Shown piece by piece: positions 34,361 through 44,300 of a stretch of DNA of 64,000 nucleotides. Positions within the stretch are counted from its first letter, which is position 1. Each line of letters begins with the position of its first letter. Made by a program: the position numbers and the translations under genes. Source of the stretch: an uncultured Alphaproteobacteria bacterium (GTDB lineage Bacteria; Pseudomonadota; Alphaproteobacteria; CAAGCB01; CAG-977). The stretch is from contig CAKQWA010000002.1 of the NCBI GenBank assembly GCA_934277945.1, positions 171,338-235,337 of the forward strand, given 5' to 3'. The notes beneath the pieces were generated by a model. The model ran no database searches. It worked only from the letters and a program-made list of their open reading frames with translations, and was not told the DNA's origin.

Positions 34361-35740
34361 TTAAAATACACTATTTTCGCTTTCGGCGGACATTTTTTTA
34401 TAATGAATCATCTGGCGGCGGAAAATTTCAAGCGCGCACAGGAAAGCGACCGCGTCCGAAACGGGAATGGCGGCATACACGCCGCGCAATCCGAAATAAT
34501 GCGGCAGGATGTGCAAAGCGGGCACCAAAAACAGCAGTTGACGCGACAGTACAAGAAACATCGCCGTTTTCGTGCGCTTCGTCGCCTGCAAAAACAGGCT
34601 GGTCGCAATCTGCATCCCGACGGTGCAAAGCCCTGCGGAAGCCGTCGGCAGAGCGATCAGCGCGACTTTCAGCCATTCCTCGTCCGCCGGATTGAACAGC
34701 AGGGCGATCGCGCGGGTTTGCGTAAAGATCACGGTTTGCCCGACGATGCACAAAAGCGTGGACACGCCCGTCGTCGTCATGAACACGCGGCGCAGGCGGT
34801 CGTACTTCTTCGCGCCGAAATTGAACGCGATAATCGGTTGCGCCCCCTCGCACAGACCGATGACGAACATCAGCATGAACAGAACCGTCGACGTGGACAC
34901 GCTCATCGCCGACAAAGCGTCGTCGCCGCCGTACGCGCGCAGAGAGCGGTTCAGAATCGTCTGGACGAACCCCGCGCAAATCTGAATGGCGAACTGCGCC
35001 ATGCCCGTGTTGACAATCGCCAGAACGACGTTCAGGCTCAACATCAGGTTGCGTCGGCGCACCTTGAACGGCGAGCGTTTGACAAAGAACGACGCGGCGA
35101 ACAAAAACGACAGCACCTGCGAAATGACCGTCGCCTGCGCCGCGCCCGCAATGCCCCTGTTCAGCACGAAAATGAAAATCGGGTCGAGCACCGTGTTCGC
35201 GACCGCGCCGACCATCAGCGTCATCATCGCGTATCGGGGATGCCCGCACGCGCGGATGAAGTTGTTTAAAACCATGTTCGTCATGTACAGCGTGCCGCTC
35301 AAAAGGCAGATGCGCACATACGTTTCGGCGTAGGGCAAAATGGTTTGCGTCGCGCCCAAAAACAGCAAAATGTCTTTCAAAAAAACGCGTAAAAGCAGGC
35401 TTGTCACCGCGCCGGCGATGAAAATCAGCACAAAAGCGTTCGCCATGATGCGTTCCGCCGTCGGAATTTTATTCTGTCCCAGCCGCACGGAAAAATTCAC
35501 GCTGCCGCCGACGCCGACCATCATCGCGACCGCCATCATGAAAATAAAGACGGGATAACTGACGGCGACCGCGCCCAGCCCGACGGAGCCGACGCCGTTG
35601 CCGACAAAAATGCGGTCAACCAGATAATACAGTGAATTGACGACCAATCCGGCAATGGCGGGCAAGCCGAACCGCCAGAGCAGTTTCGATATTTTTTCGT
35701 TCGCCAGATCCTTTTGAATGTCCGCCGCGTCGTTTTTCAT
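34361..35740 (-). CDS. MATE-family efflux transporter
   Basis: A 459-residue inner-membrane multidrug/toxin exporter driven by Na+ or H+. About twelve hydrophobic helices can be counted; the first carries LLWRFGLPAIAGLVVNSLYYLVDRIFVG, a strong MATE signature, and the seventh begins near GGDDALSAMSVSTSTVLFMLMFVIGLCEGAQPIIAFNFGA. The ATG at MKNDAADIQ was chosen because the longer frame upstream runs through the terminator of the preceding gene. Probably its own unit. Confidence 0.93.
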   Translation of the reverse strand: MKNDAADIQKDLANEKISKLLWRFGLPAIAGLVVNSLYYLVDRIFVGNGVGSVGLGAVAVSYPVFIFMMAVAMMVGVGGSVNFSVRLGQNKIPTAERIMANAFVLIFIAGAVTSLLLRVFLKDILLFLGATQTILPYAETYVRICLLSGTLYMTNMVLNNFIRACGHPRYAMMTLMVGAVANTVLDPIFIFVLNRGIAGAAQATVISQVLSFLFAASFFVKRSPFKVRRRNLMLSLNVVLAIVNTGMAQFAIQICAGFVQTILNRSLRAYGGDDALSAMSVSTSTVLFMLMFVIGLCEGAQPIIAFNFGAKKYDRLRRVFMTTTGVSTLLCIVGQTVIFTQTRAIALLFNPADEEWLKVALIALPTASAGLCTVGMQIATSLFLQATKRTKTAMFLVLSRQLLFLVPALHILPHYFGLRGVYAAIPVSDAVAFLCALEIFRRQMIHYKKMSAESENSVF

Positions 35741-35755
35741 GTCTTTTTCTTTCAC

Positions 35756-35793
35756 GAAAACCCCCTTGCCTTTATTGAAAAGCAAGGGGGTTT
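35756..35793 (-). terminator. Intrinsic terminator of the outer-membrane protein gene
   Basis: A 9-bp perfect stem (CCCCCTTGC with GCAAGGGGG) with a 12-base loop, extended by flanking A/T pairs and followed on the minus strand by TTTTC. It lies just beyond the stop of the 251-residue barrel protein gene and in front of the MATE gene. Confidence 0.8.
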
Positions 35794-35810
35794 GTCAAGA
35801 GCGTCTTTTG

Positions 35811-36566
35811 TTAAAAAGCGATTTTGAAATTCGCCCCCACGGAAAAACCGGACGTGTCGACGCCCGTGTCGTGAAACAGATACGATCCGTTCACGCCGAC
35901 CGCCATTCTGTCGGACAGGACGTATTCCGCTTCGCCAAAGACGGAATAAGCCTGCTCTCTGGCGTCTTCGTGGCGGTAGGAAGCGTCGAAGCCCGCGCGC
36001 ACGGCGACGGTTTCCTTAATCATGGAATAGCCCGCCACGCGCACGTCGTAGTACGCTTCGTTGCGGTCTTTGCCGTAGTTGACCGGCTGTGTGAAGCGGA
36101 ATTCGGCATACGGCATGACCACCGCGTCGGGCGTGTAGCCGACGCGCACGAAAGCCGACAGGTCGCGGTGCGATCCCTCCTGCTTGTACGACGCGCCGAT
36201 CAGCGTCAGAATGTCGGGGTATTGCGCCATGTCAAGCGCGTACACGCCGCCGAATCCCCAATAAACGTTGCGCATATCCTCGCTGGCTTCAAAACGGTTG
36301 CCGAGCGTGCCGGTCAGAGCGAAATTGTTGGAAACGCCGAAGCTGAATTCTTCGTTCAGATAAGTTTCCTCGCGTCTGTCCGTGCCGAAGCCGTACTTGT
36401 AATCGTCCCTGTGATACACCAGCGACGTGTGCGACAAAGCCCTGTTTTTCAGCGGCATATAAAACGGATTGGTGATGTCGCCGTACACGTTGGCGTCGAC
36501 TTGTTCCTGCGCGTTCGCGGCGGAGCAAATCAAAATTCCGGTCAAAATCAGTAAAATTTTTTTCAT
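35811..36566 (-). CDS. Outer-membrane beta-barrel protein of unknown function
   Basis: A 251-residue exported protein. Signal peptide MKKILLILTGILICSAANA, then alternating polar/hydrophobic strands with frequent Tyr, Gly and Phe (YKYGFGTDRREETYLNEEFSFGVSNNF, VAVRAGFDASYRHED) and a C-terminal Phe (FKIAF), all typical of outer-membrane barrels. The ATG was chosen at the signal peptide because of a GGGAG site; codons upstream are spurious. About ten to twelve strands can be guessed. Specific function not recognisable. A terminator follows directly. Confidence 0.75.
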   Translation of the reverse strand: MKKILLILTGILICSAANAQEQVDANVYGDITNPFYMPLKNRALSHTSLVYHRDDYKYGFGTDRREETYLNEEFSFGVSNNFALTGTLGNRFEASEDMRNVYWGFGGVYALDMAQYPDILTLIGASYKQEGSHRDLSAFVRVGYTPDAVVMPYAEFRFTQPVNYGKDRNEAYYDVRVAGYSMIKETVAVRAGFDASYRHEDAREQAYSVFGEAEYVLSDRMAVGVNGSYLFHDTGVDTSGFSVGANFKIAF

Positions 36567-36622
36567 GACAAGGTACTCCCCAAAATTACGCACATTGTAG
36601 GGAAACTGTGTTAACAAATCTT

Positions 36623-37363
36623 TTATCCGTTCGATTTTTTATCCCACGCCATCGCAATTCGGGCAAATTCCCTGCCGTCCGGCGCGCAGACGCTGTGAAA
36701 CGTTTCGTTGCCGGTAAAGAGGACTTTCGAGATGATTTCATCGTCCGCGACGGCGGATTTTTTAAATTCGACACGGATTTGACGCAAAACGTTGTCTTTC
36801 AAAAAGTCGGCAGACAGCGCGTCCTGCGCGTACACGGGGTAAATCGAATTGTTCACATGGCCGTTCATGTCGATGTCGTCGTAGCGCACGCTTTGGCGTT
36901 TTTCAACGTCCCACGTTTCAGGAAGCGGCAGACGCGCGAACGGCTCGTCAACGACGCGCTCCGGCACGACCTGATATTTGTCCGTCAGATTTTTGACGAC
37001 GGACACGGGGCGCAAACGGACGGCGTCCAGCATGGCGAAGCGGCACGACGCGTTGACAAGGGCTTCCCCGTCCTGCGTTTTCATCTGCAATTCGCGCACG
37101 GCGATCATTGTCGTCGTTTCGCTGGGCCACGTCGTCAGCACGACTTTTTCGTCCCACGTCGGCAGGCGCGCGATGCGGATGTCGTAAGACACATACACCC
37201 AGAAAACGCCTTTCGCCGCCAAATCGTAAAATCCGACACCCAGCCTGTCGGCGTGATCCGTCGCCGCCGCCTGCAACAGATTGAACAGCGACACCAGACG
37301 CAAGGTCTTTTGCGCGTCGCACTCGTAAGTGCGAATCGTGTAAGGAATTGAATACTTTTCCAT
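36623..37363 (-). CDS. Acyl-ACP thioesterase
   Basis: A 246-residue double-hotdog thioesterase of the FatA/acyl-ACP type (PF01643-like), which releases fatty acids from acyl carrier protein. Seen: N-terminal hotdog with PYTIRTYECDAQKTLRLVSL and WVYVSYDIRIARLPTWDE, second hotdog with RYDDIDMNGHVNNSIYPVY carrying the catalytic Asp/Asn/His-type residues. Start set at MEKYSIPY because GGAG lies eight bases before; an 11-codon longer frame is less likely. Single gene, with a separate outer-membrane gene downstream on the same strand. Confidence 0.9.
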   Translation of the reverse strand: MEKYSIPYTIRTYECDAQKTLRLVSLFNLLQAAATDHADRLGVGFYDLAAKGVFWVYVSYDIRIARLPTWDEKVVLTTWPSETTTMIAVRELQMKTQDGEALVNASCRFAMLDAVRLRPVSVVKNLTDKYQVVPERVVDEPFARLPLPETWDVEKRQSVRYDDIDMNGHVNNSIYPVYAQDALSADFLKDNVLRQIRVEFKKSAVADDEIISKVLFTGNETFHSVCAPDGREFARIAMAWDKKSNG

Positions 37364-37434
37364 TTTCCGCTCCGAACCGCCATTAACACGGCGCATTAGT
37401 CATCTGATAATATGAACACCGTTAAAACGGATTT

Positions 37435-39030
37435 TCAAGCGTTTTGCAAAATTTTTTCGGCGCACCTGAATCCGTCCGCGCCCGCCGACACAATGCCGCC
37501 GGCGTAACCCGCGCCCTCGCCGCACGGGTACAGTCCCGCGCAGGACACGCTTTCGCACGTCGCCGCGTCGCGCACGATGCGCACCGGAGAGGACGAACGG
37601 GTTTCAACGCCCGTCAGCACCGCGTCCGGACAATCGAATCCTCGCATTTTCCGCCCCGCCTGCACCAAACCGTCTTTTAAAGCCTCGTGCATGAAAGCGG
37701 GCAGGCACGCGCGCAAATCGCACGGCTGAACGCCGGACGGAAAAGACGGCGCAACGCTTTGAAACGCTTTTGTTTCGCGATTTTTTAAAAAATCCTCCGC
37801 CCTTTGCGCCGGCGCTTTGTACGATTTTCCGCCCGCGATAAAGGCGGTGCGCTCCATTTGCCGCTGAAACTCCACGCCCGCCAGCACGTCGCCGGACGGA
37901 AAATCGTCGGGCGTCACGTTGATTAAAAACGCGCTGTTCGCGTTCTCGCCGTCGCGCGCGTAATAACTCATGCCGTTCGTCACGACGGAATTTTCCTCGC
38001 TCGCCGCGCCGACGACCACGCCCCCCGGACACATACAGAACGAATACGCCGTCCTGCCCGACGCCAGATGAAGCACCAGTTTGTAATCCGCCGCGCCCAG
38101 CGGAAAAGGCGGCGTTTCGCGCCCGTACTGGATTTTGTTGATCAGCGACTGCCTGTGTTCGATGCGCACGCCCGCCGCAAACGCCTTGCGCTCCATGACG
38201 ACGCCCGCGTTTTTCAGCATGGCGAACGTGTCGCGCGCCGAATGACCGATCGCCAGAATCAGACGATCCGCCGCGATTTCGTCCCTTTTGCCGTCGGACG
38301 AAAGCGTTTCAACGCCTGTCAGTCTGCCGTTTTGCATGCGCAAACCGCTCAATTTCGTTTCAAAGCGGTATTCCCCGCCCATCGCGACGACTTTTTCGCG
38401 CCAATTCTTCACGACGACCGCCAGATTATCCGTGCCGACATGCGCTTTCGCCAGATAAACGATTTCTTCGGGCGCGCTGCAATCGACAAACATGGCAAGC
38501 AGTTTTTCAATGTAAACGTCGCGTTTGTTGCCCGTATTGAGTTTGCCGTCGGAAAAAGCCCCCGCGCCGCCTTCGCCGAACTGCACGTTGCTTTCGGCGT
38601 TCAGCACGGATTTTTCCCAAAAAGTCCGCACGTCCGCCTGCCTTTGCGCAATCGGCTTGCCGCGCTCCAAAATAATCGGACGCGTTCCCGCCGCCGCCAA
38701 AGCGAACGCCGCCGCCATGCCCGCGGGTCCCGTGCCGCACACGACGGGGCGGTTTTTCAAAACGGTTTTCGGGAAATCAAGCGGCGGTTCGGGCGCGTGC
38801 AATGCGGCGTACGGATACGAAATCCGGCGCAAAACGTCTTCTTCGCCGCCGTCGACCGACACGTCGAACGAAAACAGAAAGCGGATGTTGCTTTTCCGGC
38901 GCGCGTCGACGGATTTTTTCACCACGCGGCAGGACCGGATGTTTTGAATGCCCGTTTTGCGCGCAATCAGGCTTTCGTACTCCGACGGCTTGATTGTCAG
39001 CGGCGCGTCAATGTTGGAAATGCGAATCAT
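37435..39030 (-). CDS. FAD-dependent oxidoreductase of the COG2509 type
   Basis: A 531-residue flavoprotein. The FAD-binding Rossmann motif is CGTGPAGMAAAFALAAAGTRP (about 107-127), followed by ERGKPIAQR and the family-typical FGEGGAGAFSDGKLNTG segment. A second FAD contact is the ATG-like motif near LILAIGHSARDTF, and the C-terminus has GLYPCGEGAGYAGGIVSAGADG. The N-terminal 90 residues form a small ferredoxin-like domain. The physiological substrate of this family is not known. ATG chosen with a GAGAGGG site. It follows the small barrel gene by eight bases. Confidence 0.88.
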   Translation of the reverse strand: MIRISNIDAPLTIKPSEYESLIARKTGIQNIRSCRVVKKSVDARRKSNIRFLFSFDVSVDGGEEDVLRRISYPYAALHAPEPPLDFPKTVLKNRPVVCGTGPAGMAAAFALAAAGTRPIILERGKPIAQRQADVRTFWEKSVLNAESNVQFGEGGAGAFSDGKLNTGNKRDVYIEKLLAMFVDCSAPEEIVYLAKAHVGTDNLAVVVKNWREKVVAMGGEYRFETKLSGLRMQNGRLTGVETLSSDGKRDEIAADRLILAIGHSARDTFAMLKNAGVVMERKAFAAGVRIEHRQSLINKIQYGRETPPFPLGAADYKLVLHLASGRTAYSFCMCPGGVVVGAASEENSVVTNGMSYYARDGENANSAFLINVTPDDFPSGDVLAGVEFQRQMERTAFIAGGKSYKAPAQRAEDFLKNRETKAFQSVAPSFPSGVQPCDLRACLPAFMHEALKDGLVQAGRKMRGFDCPDAVLTGVETRSSSPVRIVRDAATCESVSCAGLYPCGEGAGYAGGIVSAGADGFRCAEKILQNA

Positions 39031-39038
39031 GCGCCCTC

Positions 39039-39584
39039 TCAAAAATAAATGCGGATTTTCGCCATGACGGTTTCCGCGTCGAATTTGTTTTTCGTGATTT
39101 CGCCCTCCGCATCGGATTTGATGCGGCGGTATTCCGCGCCGATCGACAGATTTTGTCCCAGCGGCAGTTCAACGCCGCCGATGTATTGAATCATGTCCGT
39201 CGTCACGCCGTCCCAGTCGCCGCGCCCGAAGCCGATGCCGCCGTACAGAAACTCGCCCAGATAGTAATTGTTGAAAACGCCGTGCAGTTTGTACGTCGCC
39301 TTGTCGTTTCCCGTCGGTTCGGCGGGCGTGTCTTTCTTGTCGATGTTCAGGTATTCCAGTTCCAGCCGGAAAAACGGAAAGACGACGCCGAACGCGCCCG
39401 AATACGCCGCGCGGGACGTGTTTTCGTTCAGCGTCGCGCCGCCCGCGCCCGATATGTAGCCGCTCATGCGTCCGTAGCGCATCATTTCGGACGCGTATTC
39501 CCCCGCCAAAGAACGCGCCCGCGCAACGTTCGCGCTCATCAGGCAGGCACAGCAGGCAATCAGGAAAAAAGCAATCTTTCTCAT
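39039..39584 (-). CDS. Small outer-membrane beta-barrel protein
   Basis: A 181-residue protein with a signal peptide (about 1-23) and a pattern of eight or so amphipathic strands ending in the aromatic VMAKIRIYF. Segments such as FPFFRLELEYLNIDKKD, YYLGEFLYGGIGFGRGDW and SIGAEYRRIKSD fit the OmpA/Opa-like eight-stranded barrel group. Its ATG overlaps the stop of the LOG-family gene (ATGA), so the two are coupled. Function unknown; it differs in size from the barrel gene at 35811. Confidence 0.75.
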   Translation of the reverse strand: MRKIAFFLIACCACLMSANVARARSLAGEYASEMMRYGRMSGYISGAGGATLNENTSRAAYSGAFGVVFPFFRLELEYLNIDKKDTPAEPTGNDKATYKLHGVFNNYYLGEFLYGGIGFGRGDWDGVTTDMIQYIGGVELPLGQNLSIGAEYRRIKSDAEGEITKNKFDAETVMAKIRIYF

Positions 39585-40126
39585 ACGCCCAACTCGGCGA
39601 AAATGCGGTCGATGTCATCCGTGTAGGTCGCAAGAAAAGCGTCTTCCTCCTGCACGAAATTGTTTTGAATCAGCGCGTTGACGCAGTTGCGGAAATCGTC
39701 CCAAAAACCGTTTTTGTTGTAAAAGAAGACGGGCTTGTTCTGCTCGCCGATTTGTTTCAGCACCAGAATTTCCGACGCTTCGTCCAGCGTGCCGAGTCCC
39801 CCCGGAAGCACGCAAAAAGCGTCCGAAGCCGCGTACATCGCGTCTTTGCGTTCGTGCATACTGGCGAATTGATACACTTTTGTCAGCTCGAACCTCTGCA
39901 ATTCGCGCTCCAAAAGATAATCGTTGATGTAGCCGACGACCGTACCGCCCGCCGCCATGCAACTTTTCGCCGCCGCGCCGATGACGCCGGACTGCCCCGC
40001 GCCGTAGTTCATGACAATGCCCTTTTGCGCCAGACGCTGCCCCAAAAGCACCGCACCGTCGTGATACACGGGGGAATTCCCCATGGCAGAACCGCCGAAA
40101 ACCGCTATGGATTTAATTTCGCTCAT
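39581..40126 (-). CDS. LOG-family (TIGR00730) nucleotide phosphoribohydrolase-like protein
   Basis: A 181-residue Rossmann-fold protein of the LOG group, members of which cleave cytokinin or AMP-like nucleoside 5'-monophosphates. The signature PGGxGTxxE is present as LPGGLGTLDEASE (about 106-118), and the upstream SMHERKDAM supplies the conserved Arg-Lys pair. The N-terminus IAVFGGSAMGN and NYGAGQSGVIGA form the nucleotide-binding strands. First gene of a likely operon with the small barrel and FAD genes. Confidence 0.93.
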   Translation of the reverse strand: MSEIKSIAVFGGSAMGNSPVYHDGAVLLGQRLAQKGIVMNYGAGQSGVIGAAAKSCMAAGGTVVGYINDYLLERELQRFELTKVYQFASMHERKDAMYAASDAFCVLPGGLGTLDEASEILVLKQIGEQNKPVFFYNKNGFWDDFRNCVNALIQNNFVQEEDAFLATYTDDIDRIFAELGV

Positions 40127-40207
40127 TTTAATTTTTCCTTAAAAAACTTTTGCTTAAATATAGGCAAACGAGATGTGTCTGTCATTATTTTTTGCGATTT
40201 TTTCCTG

Positions 40208-40984
40208 ATGAAAACTCTTTTTTTCGCCCTGATGTTCTCTTTGGCTCCGATGGAAGCGCGGGCGCAAAACGACCCGTCCCTGCCCTCTTTGGGCGGCAAC
40301 ATCGGCGAGGGCGCGGAAGACGGCGAAGTGTTGAGTTTTATGGAATTGCGCCGTAAAAACATCAACTATTCATCAAATGTTGATTCTTTTGACGTTGCGG
40401 GCTTGAAAATCGGGGAAAATCCGACTGCCGTCATCGCAACGGCGGAAGCGAACGGATTTCGCCTGAAACACACGATTAAGAAAATCCCGACCTTTCTGGA
40501 ATGGCAGCACAAGCGCGATTGCCTGAAAGACAAGGGACCGTCCTACGCGACTTTAAAAACCTGCGTCATGGGCGCGGCGGAAGACCACAATCAGCGTTAC
40601 GTCGAAACGCTCGTCTTTGAAAAGCGGGAAATGAAAGAAAAACTGACAGTGTCGTTCACCAGCCCGTTTCAAGACAACGTCGCATACCGCATCGTGTACA
40701 AAAGCACGGGCAACCATTCTTGGAATTCGTCCGAAGAGGGACGCTATTTAAAGCAGAAACGCTGGATTGACTTTTGGACAATCGTCGCGCGCAAATACGG
40801 CACGGCGGACGATGAAGAATTGATGGTGTGGGGCAACAGCGAAGAAGGCGCGACTCTGCAAATCAAAATGACGCCGTCGAATCTGGACGCTTACGTCACA
40901 TTGGAAAATCTGACAATGCTGGATCGCGACACGGAAAATCAGAAATTGTCCGACCAAACGACCATGAACAAATTCAGTTTTTAA
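40208..40984 (+). CDS. Exported protein of unknown function, 258 residues
   Basis: Not recognised. Signal peptide MKTLFFALMFSLAPMEARAQ, cut expected near residue 19. The mature protein has FMELRRKNINYSSNVDSFDVAGLKIGENP, which looks like a short substrate- or surface-binding region, then mixed alpha/beta sequence with two Cys (about 100 and 115). The longer frame that runs upstream in phase is antisense to the LOG gene and was discarded. No strong ribosome binding site precedes the ATG. A clear terminator follows. Likely periplasmic and monocistronic. Confidence 0.65.
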   Translation: MKTLFFALMFSLAPMEARAQNDPSLPSLGGNIGEGAEDGEVLSFMELRRKNINYSSNVDSFDVAGLKIGENPTAVIATAEANGFRLKHTIKKIPTFLEWQHKRDCLKDKGPSYATLKTCVMGAAEDHNQRYVETLVFEKREMKEKLTVSFTSPFQDNVAYRIVYKSTGNHSWNSSEEGRYLKQKRWIDFWTIVARKYGTADDEELMVWGNSEEGATLQIKMTPSNLDAYVTLENLTMLDRDTENQKLSDQTTMNKFSF

Positions 40985-40995
40985 TCTTTCCGACG

Positions 40996-41026
40996 AAAAA
41001 GCCCCTGAAAACAGGGGCTTTCGTTT
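40996..41026 (+). terminator. Intrinsic terminator of the exported-protein gene
   Basis: A 9-bp stem AAGCCCCTG / CAGGGGCTT with an AAAA loop and trailing TTTCGTTT, placed 14 bases beyond the stop codon. Typical rho-independent form. Confidence 0.85.
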
Positions 41027-41038
41027 GCCGGAAACGGA

Positions 41039-41260
41039 TTACTTGTACGTCCATGTAAGTTTGTTGCTTGTTTTATTTCCGCAAGCAGATGCGACTTCCG
41101 CCAAAGGCGGCGGCAACGGTTTGCCCGTATCGCCCAAATATTCTCTTTGACGCAGGAAAAACACGTCCGCGCGCCGCAAACGCCGCGCCCGCAACACAGA
41201 CGAAAAGGCGGTAAAGCCCTGTACTCCGCTTCCCCTTTCCCGTGCGCCCCTCGCAAACAC
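41039..41260 (-). pseudogene. Possible gene remnant or small protein downstream of rpoC
   Basis: A minus-strand frame ends with codons reading YLGDTGKPLPPPLAEVASACG followed by NKTSNKLTWTYK and a TAA stop. This 40-residue end looks protein-like (polar, with a single Cys), while the upstream 33 codons look like random Arg-rich sequence. No ribosome binding site or convincing start was found. It could be the 3' end of a decayed gene, for example of an exported or pilin-like protein. Weakly supported. Confidence 0.25.
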
Positions 41261-41281
41261 CCCTTTTGTCCGCCGCGCGCA

Positions 41282-41319
41282 AACAAAAACCGCCGGAGAA
41301 AAACTCCGGCGGCTTTTTT
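41282..41319 (-). terminator. Intrinsic terminator of the rpoBC operon
   Basis: A perfect 9-bp stem CCGCCGGAG / CTCCGGCGG with a five-base loop, followed by TTTTTGTTTG on the minus strand; also T-rich on the plus strand. It starts about 20 bases after the rpoC stop codon. Confidence 0.9.
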
Positions 41320-41333
41320 CTTCATAAGATCAA

Positions 41334-44300
41334 TCACTCTTCCTGAACGGGCGTGACGATTTCTTCGTTCTGACCGGCAATAACCGGCGCTTCGATCGCT
41401 TCTCTGGCTTCCTTGTCGCGTTCGGCGGCAATGCGGCGCATTTTGCTGATGACCGAACCCGTGCCCGCCGGAATCAAACGACCGACAATCACGTTTTCTT
41501 TCAGCCCGATCAAATCGTCTTCGCGGCCCGACACGGCGGCTTCCGTCAACACGCGGGTCGTTTCTTGGAACGATGCCGCGGAAATGAACGAATCCGTCTG
41601 CAAGCTGGCTTTCGTAATACCCAGCAGGACGGGCACGGCCGTCGCTTCGCGTCCGCCGGAAGCCAACGTCTTGGCGTTTTCCTTTTCCAGCGTCGCTTCG
41701 TCGATCTGTTCGCCCGCCAGCAACGTCGTGTCGCCGGGGTTGACGACTTCCAGTTTCTGCAACATACGGCGCGCAATCACTTCAATGTGCTTGTCGTTGA
41801 TTTTCACGCCTTGCAGTCTGTAAACCGCCTGAATTTCGCGAACCATGTATTCGGCGAACGCTTCAATGCCCTTGACGCGCAAGATGTCGTGCGGATCTTC
41901 CGAACCCAGCGTCATCATATCGCCTTTTTTGACCGTATCGCCTTCCTGAACCAGAATCAGTTTGTCCTTGGGCACGGGGTATTCGCGTTTTTCGCCGTCC
42001 GCGCCTTCGATAATCAGGTTCTGTTTGGCTTTGTAGTCCTTGCCCAGTTTCACGACGCCGTCGATTTCCGCGATAATGGCGCAATCTTTCGGGCGGCGGG
42101 ATTCAAACAATTCCGCCACGCGCGGCAGACCGCCCGTAATGTCGCGGGACTTACGTTCGATTTCAATCTGCGCGTAAACGTCGCCGAATTTGACCTGCGC
42201 GCCGTCGGCGACCATAATCGTCGATTTCGCCGGCAGGTTGTACGAACGAGCCGCCTGACCGTCGATTTCAATGACAATCTGCGCCTTTTTCGCCGTTCCG
42301 TGCGTTTCAATCACATGAATCTGGCTCAAACCGGTCGCTTCGTCGCGCACTTCGTGAATGGTTTCGCCTTCGACGAAGTTTTCAAACTTCACCGAGCCCG
42401 CCATGTCGACAAAGTACGGAATGACGTACGCGTTCCATTCAGCCAAGCGCGTGCCTTTTTCGATTTTGTCGCCCGTCTTGACCGCGACGACCGCACCGAA
42501 CGGCACATGATAGTGCGTTTTGACAACGCCCTTGTCGTCGACAATCGACAATTCGCAGTCGCGCGCCGTGACAATCGCTTCGCCCTTGGTGTTGATTTCG
42601 GGTTCGACGGAGAACTTCACAACGCCGTCCGCACCCGCTTCAATCGCGGACACTTCGACGTTTTGAGCCGTACCGCCGACGTGGAACGTACGCATGGTCA
42701 ACTGCGTCCCCGGTTCGCCGATGGACTGCGCCGCGATGACGCCGACCGCTTCGCCGATGTTCACGGGCGTGCCGCGCGCCAAATCGCGACCGTAGCACTT
42801 CGCGCAAACGCCGTTGTGACATTCGCAGGTCAGCGCGGAACGGACGTAGACTTTGTCAATGCCCGCTTTTTCAATCGCTTCCGCGTCGTTTTCGTCAATC
42901 AGGTGACCTTTGACCATCACGTCCGTCGTTTCATGGATTTCGTTCGTATCCATGTGAACGTGCGATTTTTTGACAACCAGCGGTTTGCCTGTCGCGGGAT
43001 CGATCACGTCTTCCTGAATCGTGCGTCCCAAGATGCGATCCGCCAGCGAAGCGACAACCGTCGCGCCGTCCATGGCGGCGGAAACCCAGATGCCTTTTTC
43101 CGTGCCGCAATCGTCTTCGACGATAATCGCGTCCTGCGCCACGTCGACCAGACGGCGCGTCAGGTAACCGGAGTTCGCGGTCTTCAAAGCCGTGTCGGAC
43201 AAGCCTTTGCGCGCGCCGTGCGACGAATTGAAGTATTCCGCCACGGTCAGCCCCTCTTTAAAGTTGGAGATGATCGGCGTTTCAATGATTTCGCCGTTCG
43301 GCTTCGCCATCAAGCCGCGCATACCGCCCAACTGCTTCATTTGAGCCGCGGAACCGCGCGCGCCGGAGTGAGCCATCATGTAGACGGAGTTCAGCGGTTT
43401 GCTCGGATCGTCCTTGGAAATTTCCTTCATCATTTCGTCGGTGACCAGATCCGTACATTTCGACCACGCGTCAATGACTTTGTTGTATTTTTCACCTTGC
43501 GTAATCAAGCCGTCCTGATACTGCTGTTCAAATTCCTTGACCTGCTTTTCCGTCGCTTTAATCAGTTTCGTTTTCGCTTCGGGGATGATCATGTCGTCCT
43601 TGCCGAACGAAATGCCCGAAACGGCGGCGTATTTGTAGCCCATGTTTTTGATTTTGTCGGCGAAAATGCACGTCGCTTTCTGACCGCAGTGGCGGTACAC
43701 GATGTCGATGATTTCCGTGACTTCCTTTTTACGCAACAGTCTGTTGAACAGGCTGAACGGAATGTTCGGATGCTTCGGCACAATCTGCGACAGTAAAACG
43801 CGCCCCGGAGTCGTGTCGAACACCTTTTTGACGATTTTGCCGTTGTCGTCCATGACTTCCAAGCGGCATTTGATTTTCGACTGGTAGTTGACCAAGTGTT
43901 CAAACAGCGCCATTTCGACTTCGTTGACGCCGGAGAACATCATGCCCTCGCCGGGCTGTCCGTCGCGCGCCAAAGTCAGATAGTACACGCCCAAAATCAT
44001 GTCTTGCGTCGGCACGATAATCGGCTTGCCGTTCGCGGGGGACAGAATGTTGTTCGTGGACATCATCAAAACGCGGGCTTCCAACTGCGCTTCCAGCGAC
44101 AAAGGGACGTGAACGGCCATTTGGTCGCCGTCGAAGTCGGCGTTGAACGCGGTGCAGACCAGCGGATGCAACTGAATCGCCTTGCCTTCGATCAGCACGG
44201 GTTCAAAAGCCTGAATACCCAAGCGGTGCAGCGTCGGCGCGCGGTTCAGCAGAACGGGATGTTCGCGGATGACTTCTTCCAGAATGTCCCAGACTTCCGG

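Larger units (their letters stand above)
40985..41333. other. Intergenic stretch between the exported-protein gene and rpoC
   Basis: 349 bases without an accepted gene. It holds a terminator at each end (for the plus-strand gene and for rpoC) and, in between, a minus-strand reading frame whose last 40 codons read like protein (see the separate entry). The middle part is C-rich on the plus strand and shows no recognised RNA gene. Confidence 0.6.

Noticed and set aside
34361..34608. Short minus-strand frames inside the MATE gene
   Set aside because: They are shifted-frame shadows of the transporter, without ribosome binding sites.
39665..40207. Upstream extension of the exported-protein gene at 40208
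   Set aside because: These codons are antisense to the LOG-family gene and lack protein character; the signal peptide marks the true start.
41565..43796. 743-codon open frame opposite rpoC, and similar long frames opposite rpoB, motAB and tuf
   Set aside because: High-G+C codon bias of the sense genes removes stop codons from the antisense frame; translations are rich in Arg, Phe, Val and Asp without domains.
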